Shown here: in pieces, positions 1-8,661 of the stretch
Position numbering within the stretch: the stretch's first letter is position 1
Layout: every line of letters begins with the position of its first letter
From: Streptomyces sulfonofaciens
GTDB taxonomy: Bacteria > Actinomycetota > Actinomycetes > Streptomycetales > Streptomycetaceae
Length of the DNA stretch: 64,000 nucleotides
Assembly (NCBI RefSeq): GCF_014656295.1
Contig: NZ_BNCD01000018.1
Span: 1 to 64,000, forward strand
Direction: 5' to 3'
Position numbers and translations under genes: made by a program
Notes under the pieces: model-generated
Seen by the model: only the letters and a program-made list of their open reading frames with translations
Database searches by the model: none
What the model was told of the DNA's origin: nothing

Positions 1-33
1 CCAACTACTACACCGAACTCACAAAACCCCAGG

Positions 34-436
34 TCACCACCACAGTCTGAGTTCTCCACCGAACCCGGGGCGGTTCACTGGCTCGTACTCCTCCCAGCGG
101 GGCAGGGATGCGGCTTTGGTGCGCCCTTTGGGCGGCACGAACGGTGAAGGGACGAACTCCTACCTCAGCCGATCGAACGTCAGCGGCTGACCGTCCAACA
201 CTGCCGTGCGTAGCAGGTTCGAAAGTAGCTCGGCATCGTGCTCGGCGACGCTGGTGCGGTCGACCGCCTCCTGGGCGCGGGCAGCCTCGTACGCAAGCTT
301 CTCCTCGCGGGCCTTTCGCTTGGCCTTGGCCTCGGCGGCCTTCCGCGTCTTCTCTCGTTCTCTGGCCTGCCGCGCGAGTTCTCGTGCGTAAGGGTCGTTC
401 CCGCCCGCCGCTGTTCGCCCCCAGCTCAGTGCGTGA
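34..436 (-). pseudogene. Decayed N-terminal fragment of a coiled-coil protein, possibly Mrr-type restriction endonuclease
   Basis: Read on the minus strand, one frame stays open from about 436 and encodes a very basic, helical segment rich in Arg, Lys, Ala and Glu, with runs such as ARELARQARE and KAKRKAREEKLAYEAARA. It then reaches LLRTAVLDGQPLTFDRLR, where an in-frame TAG (160-162) interrupts it. The same frame continues after the TAG for about 41 residues (FVPSPFVPPK, then PRWEEYEPV) and stops at TGA (34-36). A coiled coil followed by a Pro-rich linker and a RWEEYEP-like motif resembles, from memory, the N-terminal half of actinobacterial Mrr-like restriction endonucleases. No catalytic domain follows. 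The stop and the absence of a start codon in context mark it as a relic, lying on the 3-prime side of tRNA-Pro. Family assignment is tentative. Confidence 0.4.
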
Positions 437-679
437 TCACTGGATCGGAACCTTCCGCAGTATCCCGCACCGGGTTCGGCGGCGTCAGCAGGGACTTGGG
501 AAAGCGTCCACTGCCGTGCCCTCGCCGCCGACCGCGACTGAGCACACTCCGTTCAGTTCACCCAGAGACCGCCTACTGGTGGGTCGATAGAGGTGACCTT
601 GCGGGCGTACCCACCGGCTCCCGGGAGCCAGCTTCCGACTCGGCTCCCAAACGGCTCCCAAGATGACCTCAGGAACCAC

Positions 680-716
680 TCAGGGGCCCGACCCGCCAAG
701 CGGATCAGGCCCCTGA
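680..716 (-). terminator. Terminator hairpin downstream of tRNA-Pro
   Basis: Positions 680-688 (TCAGGGGCC) are the exact inverse complement of 708-716, giving a 9-bp GC-rich stem with a 19-nt loop. It begins 16 bp beyond the 3-prime end of tRNA-Pro on the strand that the tRNA is transcribed from. There is no clear U run, which is common for streptomycete terminators. Confidence 0.6.
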
Positions 717-731
717 CCTGGTACTACTCTG

Positions 732-805
732 TCGGGGTGGCGGGATTTGAACCCACGACCTCTTCGTCCCGAACGAAGCGCGCTGCCAAGCTGCGCTACA
801 CCCCG
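732..805 (-). tRNA. tRNA-Pro (anticodon CGG)
   Basis: The minus strand folds into a complete 74-nt cloverleaf. The acceptor is CGGGGTG paired with CACCCCG, with discriminator A at 732. The D arm is GCGC/GCGC, the anticodon stem CTTCG/CGAAG carries loop TTCGGGA, the variable arm is AGGTC, and the T arm is GTGGG-TTCAAAT-CCCGC. The anticodon is CGG, reading proline CCG. The CCA end is not encoded. An 8-bp perfect hairpin (809-828) lies just upstream of the 5-prime end, and AT-rich TAAAGTAAAC (reverse of about 831-840) could contain the minus-10 region. tRNA-Pro genes are known integration targets of actinomycete elements such as pSAM2; a gene relic lies on its 3-prime side here. Confidence 0.97.
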
Positions 806-936
806 AGTGTCGCCGCTCTCGCGGCGACATCGTTTACTTTAGCCCACCGCGGGCCCCAGACGAAATCCGGTTTCGGCGGGGCGGGAGGTGCGGGGTGCGT
901 GGGTTCCAGGTGGTCGGGTGGGGAGGGCGGGCGGGG

Positions 937-1866
937 TCAGCCGCGGCGCTCCACCAGTGTGAGCAGCGTTGCCTCCGGGGGGCAGGCGAAGCGGACCGGG
1001 GTGTAGCGGTTGGTGCCGCAGCCCGCGGAGACGTGGAGGTAGGCGCGGTGGTCGGCCGACTCGTGGGTGGAGAGGCCGCGGGCGCGGTCGGTGTCCAGGT
1101 CGCAGTTGGTGACCAGGGCGCCGCGGAAGGGGATGCGGAGCTGGCCACCGTGGGTGTGGCCGGCGAGGATCAAGGGGTAGCCCTCGGCGGTGAAGGCGTC
1201 GAGTACGCGCAGGTAGGGGGCGTGGACTATCGCCATCGAGAAGTCGGTGCCGGCTTCCGGGCCACCGGCCACCTGTGCGTGCCGGTCGCGCTTGATGTGG
1301 GGGTCGTCCAGGCCGGTGAGGCCGATCTCCATGCCGTCGATCTTGAGTGAGCCCCTGGTGTTGGTCAGGTTCAGCCAGCCCGCCGCGTCGAAGCCGTCCC
1401 GCAGGTCCTCCCACGGGTTGTGGACGGCGCCCACGGCGGGTGGGTTGCCGTTCAGTCCGTGCTTGCGCTGAGCTTTCTCGACGAGGTACCGGGCCGGGTT
1501 GCGCAGCTTGGGGCCGTAGTAGTCGTTCGAGCCGAAGACGTACGCCCCCGGGTACTCCATGAGGGGGCCGAGCGCGTCGAGGGCCTCGGGGACGCCCTCC
1601 GGGTCGGAGAGGTTGTCCCCGGTGTTGATCACGAAGTCCGGGCGGAGGCCGGCCAGGGACTGCAGCCACCGCCGTTTCTTGCGCTGGCCGCACACCATGT
1701 GGATGTCGGAGACCTGGAGCACGCGCAGGGGGCCCATGCCGGGGGGCAGTACCGGGACGGTGATCCTCCGCAACCGGAACGAACGGGCCTCGAAGCCCGC
1801 CGCGTAGAGCAGACCGGCGGCGCCGACCGCCGTGATTCCCAGGGGTACTCCGTATAGCGCGCGCAT
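937..1866 (-). CDS. Calcineurin-like metallophosphoesterase, membrane-anchored
   Basis: A 309-residue protein with an N-terminal hydrophobic segment (about residues 5-24) followed by a metallophosphoesterase domain. The two-metal site is complete in sequence: D54 and H56 in SDIH, D84 in NTGDN, N114 in GSND, H215 in VHAP, and H237/H239 in GHTHGG. This arrangement is typical of YaeI/YkuE-type enzymes whose active domain sits on the outer face of the membrane and acts on phospholipid headgroups or other phosphomonoesters or diesters. The substrate cannot be read from the sequence. It is divergent from the YqeY gene (gap 177 bp), a neighbour pair usual in Streptomyces. Length is normal for the family. 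Confidence 0.93.
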   Translation of the reverse strand: MRALYGVPLGITAVGAAGLLYAAGFEARSFRLRRITVPVLPPGMGPLRVLQVSDIHMVCGQRKKRRWLQSLAGLRPDFVINTGDNLSDPEGVPEALDALGPLMEYPGAYVFGSNDYYGPKLRNPARYLVEKAQRKHGLNGNPPAVGAVHNPWEDLRDGFDAAGWLNLTNTRGSLKIDGMEIGLTGLDDPHIKRDRHAQVAGGPEAGTDFSMAIVHAPYLRVLDAFTAEGYPLILAGHTHGGQLRIPFRGALVTNCDLDTDRARGLSTHESADHRAYLHVSAGCGTNRYTPVRFACPPEATLLTLVERRG

Positions 1867-2043
1867 ACGTCCATCGTGTCAGACCCGGCGGGTACTCTCG
1901 CCACTCGTACAGGCGGGTGGGTGCGCAGAGGGTGATCGTGCGGGGGCGACGGGGGTGCGTTCGTCCCGTGTGGCTACTCACGAGTAATGAGCTGCCTGGA
2001 AATCATTCGGCGGCCTGTTCCCCTTACCTGCGACAATCTGGCC

Positions 2044-2508
2044 ATGACCACGCTCAAGTCGAAGCTGCAGGAAGACCTCACCGCGGCGATCAAGGAGCGC
2101 GACGAGCTGCGCTCCTCGACGCTCCGGCTGACCCTCTCGGCGATCACCAACGAAGAGGTTGCCGGGAAGAGCGCGCGTGAGCTCTCCGACCAGGAAGTGC
2201 AGAAGGTGATCACCCGCGAGGCGAAGAAGCGGCGGGAGGCCGCCGAGGCCTTCGCGAAGGGCGGCCGCCCCGAGCAGGCCGAGCGGGAGAAGGCGGAGGG
2301 CGAGGTGCTCGCCGCGTATCTGCCCAAGCAGCTCTCGGACGAGGAACTGGAGCAGATCGTCGCCGCGGCGGTCGCGGAGGCGGTGGGCGCCGGAGCTGAG
2401 GGGCCGCGCGCCATGGGCCAGGTCATGAAGATCGTGAACCCGAAGGTGGCGGGCCAGGCGGAGGGCGGCCGGGTCGCCGCCGTCGTCAAGCGGCTTCTCG
2501 CGGAGTGA
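2044..2508 (+). CDS. GatB/YqeY domain protein
   Basis: A 154-residue protein that is essentially one YqeY domain. It starts with TTLKSKLQEDLTAAIKERDE and carries the family pattern of a helical N-terminal half, then REAKKRREAAEAF, YLPKQLSDEEL, and a C-terminal segment with GQVMKIVNPKVAGQAEG. YqeY proteins share the tail domain that in GatB of the tRNA amidotransferase contacts tRNA. Stand-alone versions have no firmly established activity, and a role with tRNA or as a tRNA-dependent amidase accessory is inference. The ATG at 2044 is chosen because the conserved domain starts immediately there; longer in-frame starts upstream add only unconserved residues. Confidence 0.93.
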   Translation: MTTLKSKLQEDLTAAIKERDELRSSTLRLTLSAITNEEVAGKSARELSDQEVQKVITREAKKRREAAEAFAKGGRPEQAEREKAEGEVLAAYLPKQLSDEELEQIVAAAVAEAVGAGAEGPRAMGQVMKIVNPKVAGQAEGGRVAAVVKRLLAE

Positions 2509-3161
2509 CGGTTCCGGGGGTGCCCCCCGGTTCCCCGGGAGCCCGGTTCAGGGTGTGAGGGGCGTACACGTCCCTCACACCCCGGAGCTTCAGGCTCCGG
2601 AACCAACCTCATGCCCCGGGCTGAAGTTCCGGGCTGAAGTTCCCGGCTCACGTCCCGGGGTCGAGCCCCGGAACCGCGCGCCACGGAACCGTGTCCCAGA
2701 ACCTCACGCCCACGGGCCGAAGCTCAGGGGCAAAGTCGACCAGCCATAGCCGAGCAGCCGGAGCCCACGGACCGAAGCCGATGAGCCGTAGCCGACGGGC
2801 GGAAGCCGACGGGCCGAAGCCCGACGGACCGGCCGAAGCCGACAGACCGGAGAGCCGACTGACCGAGTCGAAGGAAACGGACCGGGCGGAAGCCAACGGA
2901 CCGGGCCGAAGCCGATGGGCCGACCCAAGCCGATGGGCCGACCGAAGCGGAGCGGCTGACCGAAGCTGACAGGCCGGCCCAAGCCAACAGGCCGACCCAA
3001 GCCGTGACCCAAGCCAACGGGCCGACCCAAGCCGTGGCCCAAGCTGACAGGCCGGCCCAAGCAAACGGGCCGGCCCAAACCAACAGGCCGGCCCAAGCCA
3101 ACAGGCCGGCCCAAGCCAACAGGCCGGCCCAAGCCAACAGGCCGGCCCAAGCCGTGGCCCC
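2509..3161. repeat. Intergenic tandem-repeat array between YqeY and PBP genes
   Basis: No gene is supported in this 650-bp gap between two convergent genes. From about 2750 it consists of degenerate short units built around AAGCCGACGGGCCG. From 3058 to 3147 it becomes five adjacent 18-bp copies of AAGCCAACAGGCCGGCCC, the last three identical. Each unit contains the palindrome GGCCGGCC. The array abuts the stop codon of the penicillin-binding protein gene. A plus-strand frame through it encodes only a Gln-Ala-Asn-Arg-Pro repeat with no ribosome site, so it is treated as non-coding. Confidence 0.9.
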
Positions 3162-5513
3162 TCAGCCTTGCGGCCAGCCTCCGTTCCCGCCGTTCGCCTG
3201 TCCGTTTCCGCCCGTGCCTCCGTCGGTCGGGCCGCCGTCCGTCATACCGCCGTTCGTCAGGCCTCCGTCGGTCAGCCCGCCGTTGCCCGCGCCTCCGTCG
3301 GTCAGCCCGCCGTCCGTCGTTCCGCCCGTGGGGCCGCCGTTGGCCGCCCCGCCGTTGCCCATGCCGCCGATGAAGTCGGGCGGGAGGGGCGGGGTGCCGC
3401 CGCGGCCGGGCTTGTCGCCGCCCTTGTGGCTGCCGTGGGGCTTGTCGCCGCCGTCGGGGATGTTGACCAGGTTGAAGTTCAGGGCCGGCTTGCCCACCAG
3501 GGCGCCGCTGACCGCGTCCTTCCAGATCGGGCCCGGTGTGTCCTCACCGAAGACCTTGGCGTGCGGGACGCCGCCGATCGTGATGTTGAACATCTTCCGC
3601 TTGTGCGCGGGGTCGCCGACCCAGACCGCGCCGGAGATGTTCGGCGTGTAGCCGACGAACCAGGCGGCGTACCGGCTGTCCGTGGTGCCCGTCTTGCCCG
3701 CGCTCGGGCGGTCGCTCAGGCCCGCCTCCTTGCCCGTGCCGTCCTCCACCACGCCGTTGAGGAGCGTGTTGATGGTGTCCGCGGTCTTCTCGGACATCGC
3801 GCGCGTGCAGGTCGACTTCGGCACCGGGATCGACTTCTTGTCCGGGCCGGTGATCGACTCGATGGCGATCGGGGTGCAGTACGTGCCACGGGAGGCGAAC
3901 GTGGCGTAGGCGCTCGCCATGGTCAGCGGTGACATCTCCTGGGCGCCCAACGCGATCGACGGCGTCTGGAGCATCTCCTGGCCATCGGCACGGGACACGC
4001 CCATCTTGCCCGCCATCTTGAGCACCGGGCAGATCCCGACGTCCTTGATGAGCTTCACGTAGTAGGTGTTGACCGACTTGGCGGTCGCCTCCTTCATGGC
4101 CATCGTGCCGTGCTCGGAGGTGTTCTCGTTGGTGAGGGTGGTGCCGTCGGTGTTCACCCACTGCTTGCCGTCGCACTTCGGGACGGGGCTCGGGTAGGGC
4201 ATCTCGTACGGCGAGTCGTACGTCCTCGTCGCCGGTATGCCCCCTTCGATGGCGGCCGCGGCGACGATCGGCTTGAACGTCGAACCCGGCTGGTACCCGG
4301 CACCGCCGCCCATGTCGTGGTTGACCGACAGGTTGATCTGGGTGTCGTTGCCCTTGAAGCCGTACGGTCGCGACTGGCCCATGCCGAGGATCTTGCCGGT
4401 GCCCGGCTGGACGAGGGTGACGGCGGTGGCCACCTCGTCGGAGCTGTAGACGTGCTTCTTGACCGAGTCCTGGACGCTCTCCTGGGCCTTCGGGTCCAGC
4501 GTGGTGCGGATCGTCAGGCCGCCGCGGTTCCAGAGCTTCGAGCGCTCCTCCTGGGTCTTGCCGAAGACCGGGTCGGTGAGGAACACGTCGCGCACGTAGT
4601 CGCAGAAGAAGCCGGCGCCCTTGACGGCGGTGATGCAGCCGTTCTCCGGCTTGCTGACCTTCAGGCCCAGCGGCTTCTTCTTGGCCGCGTCCGCGTCCGC
4701 CTGGGAGACGTCGCCGACGTCGGCCATGCGCTGCAGCACCACGTTGCGCCGCTGGATGGCCTCGTCCGGGTCGTTCACCGGGTCGTAGCGGCTCGGCGAC
4801 TGGACGATGCCGGCCAGCAGTGCCGACTCGCCCAGGTCGAGGTCCTTGGCGTGCTTGGAGAAGTACCGCTGGGAGGCGGCCTCGATGCCGTAGGCCTGCT
4901 GCCCGAAGAACGTGATGTTCAGGTAGTTCCCCAGGATCCGCTTCTTGCCCAGCTTCTCCTCGACCTGGATCGCGTACTTCAGCTCCTTGACCTTGCGGCC
5001 CAGGGTCTGCTGGGTGGCCTGCGCGACCTTGGTGGGGTCGTCGCCCGCCTCCTCCACGAAGACGTTCTTCACGTACTGCTGGGTGAGGGTGGACGCACCC
5101 TGCGCGACGCCGCCGCTCTGCGCGTTCTGGTTGAGCGCGCGCAGCACGCCCTTGAGGTCGATCGCCCCGTGCTGGTAGAAGCGCGAGTCCTCGATGGCGA
5201 CGATCGCCTTCTGCATGAACGGCGAGATGTCCTTCAAGGGGACGACGGTGCGGTCGCGCGAGTAGACCGCCGCGATCTGACCGCCGTTCGCGTCCAGGAT
5301 GGTGGTGCGCTGGCTCAGCGGCGGGCGCTTCAGATTGGCCGGTATGTCGTCGAACCCCTCGACCGAGCCCTTGGCCGCGAGGCCGAGTGCGCCTGCCGCG
5401 GGCAGGGCGATGCCCGCCATCACGGCCCCCGCCAGCACGCTGACGCCGAGGAACTTCGCGGCCTGTTGAACCGGCGACAGCCCGCCGCCCCCGCCCGAGC
5501 GCTTGTTTGCCAT
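3162..5513 (-). CDS. Class A penicillin-binding protein (transglycosylase/transpeptidase)
   Basis: A 783-residue bifunctional peptidoglycan synthase. The order is a cytoplasmic basic N-terminus, one membrane helix (about 21-47), a GT51 glycosyltransferase domain with the catalytic glutamate E108 in EDSRFYQHGAID and the QGASTLTQQ motif (138-146), and a transpeptidase domain with the acyl-serine motif STFK (S411, K414), SVN (480-482) and KTGT (607-610). All key residues are intact. It polymerises lipid II glycan strands and cross-links them outside the membrane. After residue 690 comes a roughly 90-residue Gly/Asp/Thr/Asn-rich repeat tail (TDGG, NGG units) encoded by imperfect DNA repeats, immediately before the intergenic array. 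Its position beside wblA matches the block I recall around SCO3580. Confidence 0.96.
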   Translation of the reverse strand: MANKRSGGGGGLSPVQQAAKFLGVSVLAGAVMAGIALPAAGALGLAAKGSVEGFDDIPANLKRPPLSQRTTILDANGGQIAAVYSRDRTVVPLKDISPFMQKAIVAIEDSRFYQHGAIDLKGVLRALNQNAQSGGVAQGASTLTQQYVKNVFVEEAGDDPTKVAQATQQTLGRKVKELKYAIQVEEKLGKKRILGNYLNITFFGQQAYGIEAASQRYFSKHAKDLDLGESALLAGIVQSPSRYDPVNDPDEAIQRRNVVLQRMADVGDVSQADADAAKKKPLGLKVSKPENGCITAVKGAGFFCDYVRDVFLTDPVFGKTQEERSKLWNRGGLTIRTTLDPKAQESVQDSVKKHVYSSDEVATAVTLVQPGTGKILGMGQSRPYGFKGNDTQINLSVNHDMGGGAGYQPGSTFKPIVAAAAIEGGIPATRTYDSPYEMPYPSPVPKCDGKQWVNTDGTTLTNENTSEHGTMAMKEATAKSVNTYYVKLIKDVGICPVLKMAGKMGVSRADGQEMLQTPSIALGAQEMSPLTMASAYATFASRGTYCTPIAIESITGPDKKSIPVPKSTCTRAMSEKTADTINTLLNGVVEDGTGKEAGLSDRPSAGKTGTTDSRYAAWFVGYTPNISGAVWVGDPAHKRKMFNITIGGVPHAKVFGEDTPGPIWKDAVSGALVGKPALNFNLVNIPDGGDKPHGSHKGGDKPGRGGTPPLPPDFIGGMGNGGAANGGPTGGTTDGGLTDGGAGNGGLTDGGLTNGGMTDGGPTDGGTGGNGQANGGNGGWPQG

Positions 5514-6305
5514 GGGGACAGCCTAATCCGTGGGCGGGGGCAGTCCGGGCGGTGAGGACCTCTCCCGGCGTCGGGTGGCCGGATCGTGATGCCTTGGCCC
5601 TTGGCCCTTGCCGCGGCGGGGGCCCGGGAGGCGCCGGCCCCTCCGGGCGCGCCCCCGCAGCGGGGACGTTCGCACCCGGGCTGGGACGGTCGCCCGCGAG
5701 CGACCCCGCCCGCGGGTGAACGGGGAGTTCGCTTGCGAACGGAAGGTTCGCGTGCGGGCTGGGACGTTCACGGGCGACCGCGGGCGTTCGCGTTCGACCG
5801 CGGGCGTTCGCGGCGGGCGGGGACGTTCGCACCCGGGCGGGGACGTTCGCATTCGCCGGACAGACCGGTATCCCTTGGCCTAAGCTGCTCTCAACTGTCA
5901 CAGCAGTGGTGTGGCGCATCACACTCTCCGCCGTCCCTGGATCCGGCCGGGACCCGGCCCGGTACTCCCGTCCCCCGACCATTGCGGACCACCGCGACCG
6001 CCCTGCGGACCGTCGAGCCGTTCGAGGCCGCGTGTCCGTGCTTGTAGCTGATTGCGCCTTATGTACTGGTCTCCGCTTCGGAGAGTCGAGCGGGACTGCC
6101 CTGGTTTGCCAGGATGATCATTTATGTCCTCAGCTCACTCCGTTGGGTGATCTGCCGCGTACGCATAGTCCGTTCGGACCATTCAAGATTGGGCCCGAGG
6201 GGGGTGTTGCGCTCTGCCCACCTTCCGTAACGTCCTCAACTGGCTGCGGTGAATATGCCGCTGCCGCCGTGGGGGAGCCTCGATTCGGGAGAGGACGGCG
6301 CCGGT
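5514..6305. other. Divergent intergenic region between PBP and wblA
   Basis: No conserved ORF is visible in about 790 bp. From about 5660 to 5870 it carries loosely repeated GGACGTTCGC and ACCCGGGCGGGGACGTTCGC elements. Between about 5880 and 6260 the base composition is less GC-rich and free of repeats, which suits promoter and leader sequence of the wblA gene and possibly of the PBP gene in the other direction. No sigma-factor consensus is clear enough to call. Confidence 0.5.
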
Positions 6306-6659
6306 ATGGGCTGGGTGACCGACTGGAGTGCGCAGGCTGCCTGTCGCACGACCGATCCGGACGAACTTTTCGTGCAGGGAGCAGCGCAGAACAGGGCAAA
6401 AGCAGTGTGCACCGGCTGTCCGGTGCGGACGGAGTGCCTGGCCGACGCGCTGGACAACCGCGTCGAGTTCGGCGTGTGGGGGGGGATGACGGAGCGGGAG
6501 CGCCGTGCACTGCTGCGCCGGCGGCCGACCGTCACCTCTTGGCGCAGACTGCTGGAGACCGCGCGTACGGAGTACGAGCGTGGCGCCGGCCTGTTGCCGC
6601 TGGAAGCGGAGGACGAGACCTTCGAAGACGTGTACGAGAGGTACGCGGCGGTCGGCTGA
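6306..6659 (+). CDS. wblA: WhiB-family iron-sulfur regulator WblA
   Basis: A 117-residue WhiB-like protein. Four cysteines (C13, C35, C38, C44) are spaced CxxC plus flanking Cys for a 4Fe-4S cluster, followed by the GVWGG turn (56-60) and a basic segment (RERRALLRRR) that contacts DNA or sigma-factor regions. The opening residues GWVTDWSAQAACRTTDPDEL match, from memory, S. coelicolor WblA (SCO3579), a pleiotropic regulator that represses antibiotic production and promotes aerial hyphal maturation. I chose ATG 6306 because homology begins there and a GGAGAGG site lies about 10 bp upstream; an in-frame ATG at 6249 would add 19 residues without a ribosome site. Its location between the PBP and ArsA-like genes supports the identity. 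Confidence 0.94.
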   Translation: MGWVTDWSAQAACRTTDPDELFVQGAAQNRAKAVCTGCPVRTECLADALDNRVEFGVWGGMTERERRALLRRRPTVTSWRRLLETARTEYERGAGLLPLEAEDETFEDVYERYAAVG

Positions 6660-7164
6660 GGAGCGCCCGGCGCCCGTCCCCCTCTTGGCGTTGCACAGTC
6701 GGCTGAAGGGATTCGTCGCGCTGGGGCTCGGCCCTGCGCGCGTATGCGCTCGGGCATCTAGCGTGCTGCGCTCGGGCACCCACACGTGTCGCCCGGGCAC
6801 CGGTTGAGCTGTGGGCTGCCCTTTCGGGCCGCTCTCGTTCCCGCTCGTGGCTCGCTTCCGCCCGAGCGCCGTCCGCCCGAGCGCCGTCCGCCCGTGGGTC
6901 TCTGTGTTGAGGGCGCCGCCGTCCGGGGTGGGTCCCGCGGTGGTCGTGTACGGGCCGGTGTGTTCCCGTCGGGCGTTCGTGCGCCCATGCGAACCGTCTC
7001 GCCGGGGTCCGAGAACTCCCGCTCGCGTGCCCTGTGCCGTCCCGTACTGCTCAGCCTGCTCAGCGTGCCGCCCCTACTGCTACTGCCATTGCTCAGCGAC
7101 CGTTCTCCGTCGAGCCCGAGCCGCCCTCTCCGGCCGGACGAGGACCCGAGTCCGCCTTCGCGGA
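6660..7164. other. Intergenic region with short GC-rich repeats
   Basis: About 500 bp between the convergent wblA and ArsA-like genes. It contains small direct repeats (GCCGTCCGCCCGAGC twice near 6865-6890) and otherwise unstructured GC-rich sequence. No gene or obvious hairpin terminator is seen. Confidence 0.5.
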
Positions 7165-8661
7165 TCAGCCTCCCGGGGTCTTTGGCGGCCGGGCTGCCAG
7201 GCGGTCACCGATGTCCCGCAGCCCAGCGAGGTCGTGCACATCGCCGGGCAGGGCCGCCACTTCGGTCATCGACACCTCCGGATGCAGGGCCGCGAAACGC
7301 TCACGGGTGCGCTGCTCGCGCGCCAGCAACCGCATGCGCTCGGCATGCAGCTTCAACAACCCCGACGTCAGATGATCCACGGCCTGCTGGTCGCGGGTGC
7401 CGTTCGGACGGGAGGATCCGGAGGGGGAGCGGGAACCGGAGGATGAGTCGGATCCGGAGGATGAGTCGGATCCGGAGGGGGAGCCGGATCCGGAAGTGAC
7501 GCCGGAGGTACGATCCTCAGCTTTCCCTTCCGGCCGGTCCGCTATGCCCTCCGGGCGGTCCATTTCCATATCGGTCTCGTCGACCACCTGGCCATCGGCC
7601 TCGTCGAGTACCTCCGCGGCGGTCTCGGCGGTCTCGGCGGTCTCGTCGAGTGCGCTCGCACCGGCCTCGTCGAGGTCCTCCGCGGCGGTCTCGTCCAGTG
7701 CCTCCGCGGCGGCCGTGGCGCGCTCCGCGGACAGGTGGGCGGCGCCGCTCCCGTGCACGCGGTTCAGTACCAGGCCGGCCAGCGGCATCCGTTCCGCGGC
7801 GAGCCGCTCCACGAAGTACGCGGCCTCCCGCAGCGCGTCCCGCTCCGGTGCGGCCACCACCAGGAACGCCGTGCCGGGCGCCTGCAGAAGGCGGTACGTG
7901 GCGTCCGCACGGGTGCGGAAACCGCCGAACATGGTGTCCATCGCCGCCACGAACGTCTGCACGTCCCGCAGTAGCTGGCCGCCGAGCAGTTTGCCCAGGG
8001 CGCCGGTCATCATCGACATGCCGACGTTCAGGAACTTCATGCCCGCACGGCCGCCGACCTTGGCCGGGGCCATCAGCACCCGGATCAGCTTGCCGTCCAG
8101 GAACGAGCCGAGCCGCTTGGGCGCGTCGAGGAAGTCGAGCGCGGAGCGGGACGGAGGGGTGTCCACGACGATCAGGTCCCACTCGTCGCGCGCCCGTAGC
8201 TGGCCCAGCTTCTCCATCGCCATGTACTCCTGCGTACCGGCGAAACCGGCGGACAGGGACTGGTAGAACGGGTTCTCAAGGATCGCGCGGGCCCGGTCCC
8301 CGTCCGCATGCGCCTCGACGATCTCGTCGAAGGTGCGCTTCATGTCGAGCATCATCGCGTGCAGTTCGCCGCCGGCGGTGTCGTCGATGCCCTTGACCCG
8401 GCGCGGGGTGTTGTCGAGCGAGTCGATGCCCATCGACTGGGCCAGTCTGCGCGCCGGGTCGATGGTGAGCACCACCACCCTGCGGCCACGCTCCGCGGCC
8501 CGCAGCCCCAGCGCGGCAGCCGTGGTGGTCTTGCCGACGCCACCGGAGCCGCAGCACACCACGATGCGGGTCTGCGGATCGTCAAGCAGCGGATCGACAT
8601 CCAGGCCGCGGATGGGAACGGGGCTCTCCTCGGACGGCGTCCCCTGCGTGCGCGGCGTCAT
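7165..8661 (-). CDS. ArsA/GET3-like P-loop ATPase with a low-complexity insertion
   Basis: A 498-residue ATPase of the anion-transporting ArsA/GET3 class. The deviant Walker A GSGGVGKTT (38-46), switch-region DPARRLAQSMG, and DTPPS (167-171) are present. Such proteins couple ATP hydrolysis to conformational change; actinobacterial pairs like this one have no proven arsenite function. An insertion of about 105 residues (roughly 318-424) consists of LDET/LDEA repeats and then SGS/SDSSSG repeats. It splits the ATPase core from its C-terminal helical part (LLKLHAERMRLLAREQRTRERF) and is encoded by imperfect DNA repeats. The start ATG overlaps the stop of the partner gene by 4 bp (ATGA), so translation is coupled. 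The pair adjoins wblA, matching the SCO3577-3578 arrangement I recall. Confidence 0.92.
   Translation of the reverse strand: MTPRTQGTPSEESPVPIRGLDVDPLLDDPQTRIVVCCGSGGVGKTTTAAALGLRAAERGRRVVVLTIDPARRLAQSMGIDSLDNTPRRVKGIDDTAGGELHAMMLDMKRTFDEIVEAHADGDRARAILENPFYQSLSAGFAGTQEYMAMEKLGQLRARDEWDLIVVDTPPSRSALDFLDAPKRLGSFLDGKLIRVLMAPAKVGGRAGMKFLNVGMSMMTGALGKLLGGQLLRDVQTFVAAMDTMFGGFRTRADATYRLLQAPGTAFLVVAAPERDALREAAYFVERLAAERMPLAGLVLNRVHGSGAAHLSAERATAAAEALDETAAEDLDEAGASALDETAETAETAAEVLDEADGQVVDETDMEMDRPEGIADRPEGKAEDRTSGVTSGSGSPSGSDSSSGSDSSSGSRSPSGSSRPNGTRDQQAVDHLTSGLLKLHAERMRLLAREQRTRERFAALHPEVSMTEVAALPGDVHDLAGLRDIGDRLAARPPKTPGG

Noticed and set aside
25..37. AACCCCAGGTCA at the left edge also occurs at the tRNA-Thr terminator (57617 onward)
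   Set aside because: A 12-bp match is expected by chance many times in a 64-kb window; not evidence for paired att sites.
2750..3160. Possible CRISPR array
   Set aside because: Units are contiguous 18-bp copies without unique spacers, and no cas genes are present.
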